Shown here piece after piece: positions 8,484 to 15,409 of a stretch of 64,000 nt of DNA. Below the pieces are notes generated by a model. It saw only the letters and a list, made by a program, of their open reading frames with translations. It made no database searches and was not told the origin of the DNA. The translations under genes and the position numbers were made by a program. Positions within the stretch are counted from its first letter, which is position 1. Every line of letters starts with the position of its first letter. The DNA comes from Mycolicibacterium porcinum (GTDB taxonomy: Bacteria > Actinomycetota > Actinomycetes > Mycobacteriales > Mycobacteriaceae), in assembly GCA_001942045.1 (NCBI GenBank), contig MSTD01000003.1:57545-121544 (forward strand), given 5' to 3'.

Positions 8484-9646
8484 GTGTCCCGACTCCGGTT
8501 CGGTTACTTCATCGCCCCATTCCACCGCCCGGGCACCAACCCCACTTTGGCTCTGCACCGGGACCTTGAGTTCGTCGACACCTCGACGCCCTCGGGTACG
8601 ACGAAGTCTGGATCGGTGAGCACCACTCGGCGGGCAGCGAGATCATCAGCTCGCCCGAGGTGTTCATCGCCGCGGCGGCCGCCCGGGCCAAGCGGATCAA
8701 GTTCGGCACCGGGGTGATCTCGCTGTCGTACCACAACCCGCTGTGGGCGGCCGACCGGTTGATGCTGCTCGACCACCTCACCCACGGCCGCATCATCGGC
8801 GGCGTCGGGCCCGGCTCGCTGCCCACCGACTCGGCCATGATCGGGCTGACCCCGACCGACACCCGTGAACTGCTCGAGACCAACCTCGACATCATGGTGC
8901 GCCTGCTCGCGGGAGAAACGGTGACCGCCAAGACCGCCACGCACGAGTTGTTCGACGCGAAACTGCAATTGGCGCCGTACTCCGAAGGCGGGATCCCGTT
9001 GTCGGTCGCGGCCGTCGCCTCCCCGACCGGCGCCCGGCTGGCCGGCAAGCACGGCATCGGGTTGCTGTCGATCGGTGCCACGGTGAGCGAGGCCGGATTC
9101 GATGCACTGGCCCATCACTGGAACATCGCCGAGGAACGGGCTGCGGCGTTCGGCACCACGGTCGACCGCAACAACTGGTCGCTGGTCGGACCGTTCCACA
9201 TCGCCGAGACCGATGCGCAGGCCCGCGCCGAGGTCCGGTACGGCATCGAAGCCTGGTTCAACTACTTCCAGAAGATCGCGGCATTCCCACAGATGACCAT
9301 GCCGGGAGACACCATCGGCGCAATGATCGACGCGGTCAACGAACGCGGCGCCGGTGTGATCGGAACGCCAGACCGGGCGCGCGCTCAGGTGCAGCGGCTG
9401 TGGGGCCAGTCCGGCGGTTTCGGATCGATGCTGCAGATGGCCGCGGACTGGGCCAATCCCGCTGCCACCCGACGCTCGGCCGAACTGTTCGCCGAGGAGG
9501 TCATGCCACATTTCCAGGGGCAGGCCCAGCCGACCCTTGACGCCGCGGCGCGCGCCGGGCGGGTACGTGATGGGCTGGCTCAGTCTCAAATCGACGCGAT
9601 CGCCCACATGTCGCAGAAGTACGAGGCGGAAAAGGCCGAGCATTAA
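8484..9646 (+). pseudogene. LLM-class flavin-dependent monooxygenase, broken by a single-base frameshift
   Basis: The gene begins at GTG 8484 with AAGGAGG upstream and reads RLRFGYFIAPFHRPG...LHRDLEFVD, the start of a luciferase-like F420/FMN monooxygenase. At about 8577-8579 one base is missing: the family continuation DALGYDEVWIGEHHSAGSEI is found in the frame starting at 8579, which then runs uninterrupted to the stop at 9646. Joined, the product would be about 387 aa, normal for the family (TIM-barrel, flavin-dependent, usually oxygenating hydrocarbons or aldehydes). As written, translation stops near 8717. Either this is a young pseudogene or a sequencing error. Reinitiation at GTG 8660 would lack the N-terminal barrel strands. 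Confidence 0.85.
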
Positions 9647-9666
9647 GGGATTTGGTGGCTTTGGCG

Positions 9667-9720
9667 CCGCTTTCTACACCTGGGCTGCTCTTCTGCACCG
9701 CTTTCTACACCTGGGCTGCT
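9667..9720. repeat. Two 23-bp direct repeats, period 31
   Basis: The 23 bases beginning CCGCTTTCTACACC and ending GGGCTGCT occur exactly at 9667-9689 and 9698-9720. They lie in the 180-bp gap between the broken monooxygenase and the VOC gene. No function is evident. Confidence 0.9.
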
Positions 9721-9787
9721 GTCGGCAAAAAATTGCGACCCAGCGGTAGAAATCGGCATGCACACAGCTCTTCACAGCGCGCCCATT

Positions 9788-9810
9788 GAGTACTACATTC
9801 GGTAGTAGTC
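9788..9810. promoter_or_regulatory. Inverted repeat upstream of the VOC gene, possible operator
   Basis: TACTAC-ATTCG-GTAGTA (9791-9807) is a perfect 6-bp inverted repeat, extended outward by GA and TC with one mismatch. It sits 17 bp before the ATG of the VOC gene, next to AT-rich sequence, so it could bind a regulator. No cognate regulator gene is adjacent. Confidence 0.4.
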
Positions 9811-9826
9811 GACGCTAGGGGGCACG

Positions 9827-10375
9827 ATGCGGTGGCGCGGAGTGAGTCATGTCGAGTTCGCGGTCTTGGACTACGACGAATCGATCGCGTTTTACGACGC
9901 GATGTTCGGCTGGCTGGGGTTCAGCAGCTTCTCGTCACTGAACATGGAGTACCAGTCGATCTACTACATGACGCGATTCCTCAATCCGCACAGTTACATT
10001 GGTATTCAACCGGCCCGCACCGGTGGCAAGCTCACCCACACTGACCAGGCAGTCGGGATCAACCACATCGCGCTGTGGGCGCGAAATCGCAAGGAAGTGG
10101 ACCATTTTTATCGCGAGTTCCTGATCGCGAGAGGAATTCACGTCACCGACGAACCCAAGGACTATCCACAGTATTGGCCCGGCTATTACGCGGTGTTCTT
10201 CGATGACCCGATCAACGGAATCCACTGGGAGCTGGCTTGGGTGCCGAAAGTTCCTAGCCCTCGGCAGGTCTGGTCGTTCTACCGGGCGATACGAGCATTC
10301 GGTAAGAAGCGCCCGGACCTGGCGAACTCGGTGCCCGGCATCACCCTGCAGGCGAGGCGGCCGCTGAAGCGATGA
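9827..10375 (+). CDS. VOC / glyoxalase-bleomycin resistance fold protein
   Basis: A 182-aa protein with two beta-alpha-beta-beta-beta modules. GVSHVEFAVLDYDESIAFYDAM opens the first, GINHIALWARNRKEVDHFY the second, and NGIHWELAW provides the C-terminal Glu. The His (SHVEF, NHIAL) and Glu (WELAW) ligands of a VOC metal site are all present, so it may be an active lyase, isomerase or dioxygenase; the substrate is unknown. The basic C-terminal tail is longer than usual. The start is ATG 9827 after GGGGGCACG. It is convergent with the following minus-strand gene. Confidence 0.8.
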   Translation: MRWRGVSHVEFAVLDYDESIAFYDAMFGWLGFSSFSSLNMEYQSIYYMTRFLNPHSYIGIQPARTGGKLTHTDQAVGINHIALWARNRKEVDHFYREFLIARGIHVTDEPKDYPQYWPGYYAVFFDDPINGIHWELAWVPKVPSPRQVWSFYRAIRAFGKKRPDLANSVPGITLQARRPLKR

Positions 10376-11129
10376 TCCAGTTGCTGAACTCGACGGCAAG
10401 GTGCCAGCGGTGCGCGGCGACCATGCGAGCGGGGAACAACCCGGGGAACTCGACGGTCAGCAGTGCCTCCATGGCGCCGTCGACGTCTCGGAACTGGTGG
10501 CGGACCCCGCCGATGACCAGGCCGTCGTCGAGGACCGCCCGACCCGCGATCTGCACCGGGTATTCGGGCTTCACCGGTACGGAAACCGACTCGGCCGCAG
10601 CGTAGTCGACGAGGAATCGGGTCGGGGTCGGCGATCCGCCCGTGGTCTCGACGACTTCCTGACGCCCATCGGGCAGTCCCCGCAGCAGGTAATGGTCTGG
10701 GCAGGCCCGGACCATCGCAAGCTCGTCGTTCGTCGCGGTGAGGCCGTCAAACCAGGCGCCGAACTTCTCGGCGGACACACCATCGACAACGAGTCGGGTT
10801 GTGCTGTAGGTGTTTCTACCCCTGCTTCCGGCTACCGCCAGGCGTGCGACACGCTCCGACATCGCCAGTTCATGACGCAACATCGCGTAGATGCCGGCAT
10901 GCCCGAGCCCGATCTTCAACGCGCACAGCACCTCCCGTTGCGCGTCCAGGCTCGCGTCGACGACGGTATCGAGGTCGACTCCGGGCAGGACTTCAGCGAC
11001 CGCCCGCCGGCCCATCCGGGAACCGAGCTTGGCCAGGACCGCCTTGGCACGCTGGGCTTCCCAGCGCTGGACGTCGGCGCGGCTGACCGCCCGCCCGTCG
11101 ATGAACGTCTGAATTGCTACCTCAGTCAT
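10341..11129 (-). CDS. Uncharacterised 262-aa protein co-transcribed with a TetR gene
   Basis: No family recognised with confidence. The first third is helical and basic (QRWEAQRAKAVLAKLGSRMGRRA), the middle contains KIGLGHAGIYAMLRHELAM, and the C-terminal half is beta-rich (ARLNV-type strands, VPVKPEYPVQIAGRAVLDDG, RMVAAHRWHLAVEFSN). There is no signal peptide or membrane segment. ATG 11129 lies inside the end of the TetR gene (8-bp overlap), so translation is coupled. The 35-bp overlap with the end of the convergent VOC gene is real in both frames. The role is probably in the process controlled by that TetR. Confidence 0.65.
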   Translation of the reverse strand: MTEVAIQTFIDGRAVSRADVQRWEAQRAKAVLAKLGSRMGRRAVAEVLPGVDLDTVVDASLDAQREVLCALKIGLGHAGIYAMLRHELAMSERVARLAVAGSRGRNTYSTTRLVVDGVSAEKFGAWFDGLTATNDELAMVRACPDHYLLRGLPDGRQEVVETTGGSPTPTRFLVDYAAAESVSVPVKPEYPVQIAGRAVLDDGLVIGGVRHQFRDVDGAMEALLTVEFPGLFPARMVAAHRWHLAVEFSNWIIASAAASPAG

Positions 11130-11742
11130 TGTTTCCACCTGCTTCGCCGGCAATGGGCTCGCGGGGCAGGACGCCGGCAAGCAAGAGATCGACAAGGCGC
11201 GCACACAGACCATCGTCGATGGATTGGCGCGTGACGAGAGTTCTGAAACTCAATGGGGCGACGAGAGTTTCCAGGATCAATCGATGATCGGTGCCGACCG
11301 GCAGTTCCCCGCGGTCGATCGCGCGGTCGATGATGGTTCGGGCCAACGCCAGCCGCCCGGCCCAGAACTCCCGCCGCACTGCGGCCCAACGCGACTCGTC
11401 ACCGCTGAACGCCAATGCTTGCGCCAGTGCTCGCCCGACGGGACCGCTCAGATACGTCGCGATTCCGTCGAGCAATCCACGCAAGTCGGTGTCGAGCGCC
11501 CCGGTGTCAGGTACCGGGATCTCCTGTTCGCTGTATCCCAGCAGGGTCTCGGTGATCAGGTTGTCCCGATTGCCCCAGCGCCGGTAGATCGAGGTTTCGT
11601 GAACGCCGGATCGTGCTGCGACGTCGCTGACCGTGAAGTCGGCGATGCCCTTCTCAGCCATGACCTCCAGCGTCGCGTCGGCCACGGCTCGACGGACGCG
11701 TTCAGACCGACCGCCCAAACGCCGTCGAATTTCACCGGTCAT
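11122..11742 (-). CDS. TetR/AcrR family regulator
   Basis: A 206-aa regulator with an N-terminal HTH (FTVSDVAARSGVHETSIYRRWGNRDNLI, about 37-64) and a TetR_C_11-like helical ligand domain. TTG 11748 is an alternative start, but ATG 11742 has AGGGG at proper spacing. Several TAACGC/GCGTTA half sites, including a 9-bp inverted repeat, lie just upstream and may be its own operator. The downstream 262-aa gene overlaps its stop. Confidence 0.85.
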   Translation of the reverse strand: MTGEIRRRLGGRSERVRRAVADATLEVMAEKGIADFTVSDVAARSGVHETSIYRRWGNRDNLITETLLGYSEQEIPVPDTGALDTDLRGLLDGIATYLSGPVGRALAQALAFSGDESRWAAVRREFWAGRLALARTIIDRAIDRGELPVGTDHRLILETLVAPLSFRTLVTRQSIDDGLCARLVDLLLAGVLPREPIAGEAGGNND

Positions 11743-11752
11743 CAGCAACCCC

Positions 11753-11819
11753 TAACGCCAGTACCACATGCGTTAAGGATGTCAGCCAGCTCCCGTTAAC
11801 GCAAGGAACACTTGCATTA
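11753..11819. promoter_or_regulatory. Clustered TAACGC inverted repeats, candidate TetR operators
   Basis: TAACGC (11753-11758) faces GCGTTA (11770-11775). TAACGCAAG (11797-11805) faces CTTGCATTA (11811-11819) across 5 bp, with one mismatch. Both pairs lie in the 94-bp gap upstream of the TetR gene start, where an autoregulatory operator is expected. Confidence 0.55.
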
Positions 11820-11836
11820 GGAGAGCGCCGACACGA

Positions 11837-13000
11837 TCAGGCCAGCGCGACCCCCAACTCCTGGGCGAACACCTTGATCATGTGCTGAACGGCAATTTCG
11901 TTGCGGCCGATGATCATATGGTCGTGCTGACCATGTCGAACGCCTTCACCGCACTGCGGAAGCATGGCGAAGTCCTCGTCGCGCACCGCGGCATGAACGC
12001 CTTCGTATACCGCGTCGTAGGCCGCCCGCATGTCGTCCGTCGTCGCCGGGATTCGTCCCATCCAACTGTGTCGCACCGTGCAGCGGGTGGGCTCCCCTTC
12101 GGGCAGCATGTCGATGATCTCCACGCCGACCGGGCTGTTGGCCAGGATCAGGTTGGGATAGACCCAGTAGATGACACCCATGTTGGCCGACGGATCGAAT
12201 GAGGCGCTCGGGTCATCGGCGAGGTTCTTGATCCAGTTGAACGGGAAGCCGATGCGGTGATGCCGACCGAATTCGTCGTAGACCGCGGTGTTGGGCAGGG
12301 TGTTCTGTCCGATCAGGCTCTCGCCGTGGACGAACGGGAAGTGGTAGCCCTCGGCGAACGCTTCGAGCGCACCCTTCCACGACACCTGTGATGAGAATTC
12401 ACGGTCGGTGTGATAGCCGTAGGTCTCGTAATTCCATTGCGCCAGTTCGGCTCCGAGCGGCCCCAGGTGAGCATCGAGGTCGATGGTCGCGCCCGCGGTC
12501 AGCACGGCCCAGACGAAGCCGTAGCGTTCCTCGGACGGCAGCTCCACCAGGCCGTACTCCGCGGGGTCCATCGTGTCGAAGCCGGCTTTACCCGGGACCA
12601 TGAAGAGCTCACCGGTGTTGCGGTAGGTCCACGCGTGGTAGGGACAGACGAACCGGGACGCATTTCCGGACCCGCAGGCCGGCATTGCCCCGCGGTGGCG
12701 GCAGTAGTTGAGGAAGACGTGGCTGGCGCCGGCGCGGTCCCGGGTGACCAGTAGCGAGTCCCCCAGCACTGAGCGGACGACGAAGTCGTTCTTCTCCGCG
12801 ATCTGAGCCGACGGCACGATCGCCAGCGGGACCCGGCGCAGGATCTGGGATTCCTCGATCTCGGTGATCTTCGGATCGCGGTAGTAGTGCAAGGGAACCT
12901 TCAGCACCGCCTCGGCCATATCCGTCGTCCCGTCGACGGCATGCCGCAGGGCACGGCGGGTCAGTTCCTCATCAGTGCTGCTCACCGGGCTTACGGTCAT
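11837..13000 (-). CDS. Rieske non-haem iron oxygenase, large subunit type
   Basis: A 387-aa ring-hydroxylating oxygenase alpha-subunit homologue. The Rieske [2Fe-2S] ligands are Cys100-x-His102 and Cys119-x2-His122 (YCRHRG...CPYHAW). The mononuclear iron site is in AEGYHFPFVH, with a downstream Asp expected in the C-terminal half. No ferredoxin, reductase or small subunit gene is adjacent, so electron partners are encoded elsewhere. An in-frame ATG at 13015 falls inside a perfect palindrome, so ATG 13000 is preferred. The gene is divergent from a TetR gene that probably represses it. The substrate is unknown; the family covers aromatics, carnitine-like amines and steroids. Confidence 0.88.
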   Translation of the reverse strand: MTVSPVSSTDEELTRRALRHAVDGTTDMAEAVLKVPLHYYRDPKITEIEESQILRRVPLAIVPSAQIAEKNDFVVRSVLGDSLLVTRDRAGASHVFLNYCRHRGAMPACGSGNASRFVCPYHAWTYRNTGELFMVPGKAGFDTMDPAEYGLVELPSEERYGFVWAVLTAGATIDLDAHLGPLGAELAQWNYETYGYHTDREFSSQVSWKGALEAFAEGYHFPFVHGESLIGQNTLPNTAVYDEFGRHHRIGFPFNWIKNLADDPSASFDPSANMGVIYWVYPNLILANSPVGVEIIDMLPEGEPTRCTVRHSWMGRIPATTDDMRAAYDAVYEGVHAAVRDEDFAMLPQCGEGVRHGQHDHMIIGRNEIAVQHMIKVFAQELGVALA

Positions 13001-13004
13001 AATC

Positions 13005-13021
13005 TGACCATACAATGGTCA
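13005..13021. promoter_or_regulatory. Perfect 7+7 palindrome in the Rieske/TetR divergent promoter
   Basis: TGACCAT-ACA-ATGGTCA. It lies 5 bp upstream of the oxygenase start (13000) and 48 bp upstream of the preferred TetR start (13070), a position that would control both directions. Confidence 0.7.
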
Positions 13022-13069
13022 ATGACTGTATTGTCAAGATCCGTTCGTATTTCGTGCGACCATCAACGG

Positions 13070-13669
13070 ATGCGCAGGCACGGCTGGTCGGGCGACATTC
13101 CCGCCGACGACGACGAAGCCGTCGGACGCATCATCGGCGCGGCCCGGCAGGCGATCGACGCGCGCGGGACCGTGAGCGTGTCCGAGGTGGCCCAAGCCCT
13201 GGGAGTGACACGCCAGACGGTGTACCGCTACTTCCCGACCCTCGAGAGCCTCATGGTCGCCACCGCGGTCTCCTCGGTCGACGGCTTTCTCGATCGACTG
13301 GCCGCAGAGCTGGGTTCGATCACCGACCCCAGTGAAGCCGTCGTCGAGGGCATCGCCTACACCGCCGAACAGATTCCGCACGACCGGTATCTCAGCCTCG
13401 TGCTGCAGCCCGGCAAGGCCAGCGCCTTCACCGCTGGGGTGACTTCCGACCTCGCCATCGAGTTCGGTAAGTCGATCTTGCAGAGATTCGACATTGACTG
13501 GGCCGCAGTCGGTTTCGAAGGAGACGTGTTCGATCAACTGGTCGAGTTCATGCTGCGCACCTTGCAGTCATTCATCGTCGATCCGGGAGGGCCGTCCCGC
13601 CACAACGCCGGACTCCGCACCTACCTCCGGGATTGGGTGGCGCCGGCGGTGGCCGCCCACGCCCGTTAG
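13070..13669 (+). CDS. TetR family regulator divergent from the Rieske oxygenase
   Basis: A 199-aa regulator. The HTH VSVSEVAQALGVTRQTVYRYFPTLESL (about 35-61) is typical, and the C-terminal ligand domain is helical. ATG 13022 is in frame but abuts the palindrome; ATG 13070 starts the conserved RRHGWSGD segment and leaves room for the promoter. Its stop overlaps the convergent phzF-like stop by 4 bp. Divergent placement with a shared palindrome indicates control of the oxygenase gene. Confidence 0.82.
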   Translation: MRRHGWSGDIPADDDEAVGRIIGAARQAIDARGTVSVSEVAQALGVTRQTVYRYFPTLESLMVATAVSSVDGFLDRLAAELGSITDPSEAVVEGIAYTAEQIPHDRYLSLVLQPGKASAFTAGVTSDLAIEFGKSILQRFDIDWAAVGFEGDVFDQLVEFMLRTLQSFIVDPGGPSRHNAGLRTYLRDWVAPAVAAHAR

Positions 13670-14508
13670 AGCGTCGCGACGCCTTCGAGGCAGGTGGTGG
13701 TGGCGCCACCGACCCAGACCGCCCCACCGGGCTCCGCCACGACGCTGATCTCACCGGCCCGACCCAGCCGTGCTCCCTGCGACACCCGATACTGCGCCGG
13801 AGCCACACCGGTACGCGTCAACCATTGCCCCACTGAGGCATTCATGCTGCCGCAGACCGGATCCTCGGGCACGCCCACGCCAGGCGCGAATGTGCGCATC
13901 TCGTAATCGTGCGCCGACCCGGCCGGATACGGCCCGACGACGCCGACCATGGCCGTGGGAATCCGGGCTAGATCGGGTTCCAGGTCGAGCACTCGTTGCG
14001 CACTGCTCAGCAGTAGGACAGCCCAACCAGGACCGTTGTCCGCCCATTGGTGTGCGACGACGTCGGCGTGTGTCAGTCCGAGGCCGTCGACGATCTCATC
14101 CAGGTAGTCATCGTCGAGAGGTCCGGAGCGCAGGGTCGGCGGAGCTTGGAAGTAGAGCTCGCCGTCGAGTTGCCGGAGCTCCACGAGCCCCGCACCGCAT
14201 TCCTGCACCACGTGGCCCTCCCGGCGGGGTTGCCCACCATGTCCGAGCCAGGCGTGCGCGGAACCGAGCGTCGGGTGCCCGGCGAAACTAAGTTCGCTGC
14301 CCGGGGTGAAGATGCGCAACCGGTAGTCGGCTTCGGGGTTCGTTGGAGGCAGTACGAAGGTCGTCTCCGACAGATTGGTCCAGCGGGCAAGTCGTTGCAT
14401 CGCAACGTCATCGAGTCCTTCACCATCGAGTACGACCGCGACGGGGTTGCCGAGGTACGGGGTGCGGGAGAATACGTCGACCTGGGCGAATGCACGATGA
14501 CGGGTCAT
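13666..14508 (-). CDS. PhzF family isomerase/epimerase-like protein
   Basis: A 280-aa protein with the diaminopimelate-epimerase-like double fold. AFAQVDVFSRTPYLGNPVAVVLDG opens the N-terminal lobe, NLSETTFVL carries the PhzF acidic catalytic residue (Glu48), ELSFAGHPTLGSAH is the family signature, and DPVCGSMNASVG forms the C-terminal anion-binding turn. Members isomerise small acids; most outside phenazine clusters have no assigned substrate, and no phenazine genes are present here. GAGGACC precedes the ATG. It is divergent from pdxK. Confidence 0.88.
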   Translation of the reverse strand: MTRHRAFAQVDVFSRTPYLGNPVAVVLDGEGLDDVAMQRLARWTNLSETTFVLPPTNPEADYRLRIFTPGSELSFAGHPTLGSAHAWLGHGGQPRREGHVVQECGAGLVELRQLDGELYFQAPPTLRSGPLDDDYLDEIVDGLGLTHADVVAHQWADNGPGWAVLLLSSAQRVLDLEPDLARIPTAMVGVVGPYPAGSAHDYEMRTFAPGVGVPEDPVCGSMNASVGQWLTRTGVAPAQYRVSQGARLGRAGEISVVAEPGGAVWVGGATTTCLEGVATL

Positions 14509-14599
14509 GGTCCTCCCAATTCTGACGAGCGCGGCGACGCATGCCAGTATCCGCCGACTTCACTTTGGCCGCTCGAGGCTCAGGCGTACGCTCACCCAC

Positions 14600-15397
14600 G
14601 TGGTCGACCTCTCGTATGTCATCGCCGGATCCGAAGCCACCGGCGGAGCCGGTTTGCAAGCTGACCTGCGCACCTTCCAGGAGTTCGGGACCTACGGCGT
14701 GGGCACGGTGACGTGCATCGTGTCGTTCGACCCGAAGGCCAACTGGGGCCACCGGTTCGTGCCCGTCGACCCACAGGTCATCGCCGATCAGATTGAGGCG
14801 GCGACGTCGGCCTACGACCTCGACGTGGTCAAGATCGGCATGCTCGGCACCCCGGCGACAATCGACGTCGTCGCCGAGGCCCTCGCCGGCCAAACCTGGC
14901 GGCACATCGTCGTCGACCCCGTTCTGATCTGCAAAGGGCAGGAGCCCGGCGCCGCGCTCGACACCGACACCGCACTGCGTCGCCAGATCCTGCCGCTGGC
15001 CACCGTCGTCACCCCGAATCTGTTCGAGGCCCGCACGCTCGCCGGGATGGACGCTCTCGCTTCGATCGACGATCTCGTCGAGGCGGCCAAACGCATTGCC
15101 GATCTGGGACCCGGCTACGTCCTGGTGAAAGGTGGCGTCGAGTTTCCCGGCGACGACGCGGTCGACGTCCTCTTCGACGGCACGGACGCCGAGATCCTGC
15201 GCGCACCGAAGGTCGGACATGCGCGTGTCGCCGGAGCGGGATGCACTCTGGCAGCGGCGATCACCGCTGCCCTGGCCAAGGGGTCCAGCGTCCCGGAGGC
15301 GGTGCGTCAGGCCAAGGAGTTCACCACGGCCGGCATCGTCGACCGGATCAATGGCAATGCGCCGTTCGACACCGTATGGCAGGGCGCCACGCGCTGA
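14600..15397 (+). CDS. pdxK: Pyridoxine/pyridoxal kinase, PdxK (ThiD2) type
   Basis: A 265-aa ribokinase-fold kinase for vitamin B6 salvage. IAGSEATGGAGLQADLRTFQ is the substrate-binding start, and YGVGTVTCIVSFDPKANWGH closely follows the Bacillus PdxK/ThiD2 pattern. DVVKIGML, VVDPVLICKG and TPNLFEA are present, and the C-terminal GAGCTLAAAI matches the GAGCT form of PdxK rather than the GTGD of other ribokinases. An HMP-kinase (ThiD) activity is possible. The open frame extends to 14507, but GTG 14600 gives the family length. No ribosome binding site is seen, and TACGCT seven bases upstream suggests a leaderless mRNA. Confidence 0.87.
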   Translation: MVDLSYVIAGSEATGGAGLQADLRTFQEFGTYGVGTVTCIVSFDPKANWGHRFVPVDPQVIADQIEAATSAYDLDVVKIGMLGTPATIDVVAEALAGQTWRHIVVDPVLICKGQEPGAALDTDTALRRQILPLATVVTPNLFEARTLAGMDALASIDDLVEAAKRIADLGPGYVLVKGGVEFPGDDAVDVLFDGTDAEILRAPKVGHARVAGAGCTLAAAITAALAKGSSVPEAVRQAKEFTTAGIVDRINGNAPFDTVWQGATR

Positions 15398-15409
15398 GGC
15401 GGCCCACCG

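Noticed and set aside
8504..9643. 379-aa minus-strand open frame
   Set aside because: Antisense to the flavin monooxygenase; composition typical of a high-GC shadow frame and no ribosome binding site.
13001..13015. ATG 13015 as Rieske oxygenase start
   Set aside because: It falls within the perfect palindrome; ATG 13000 keeps the operator non-coding.
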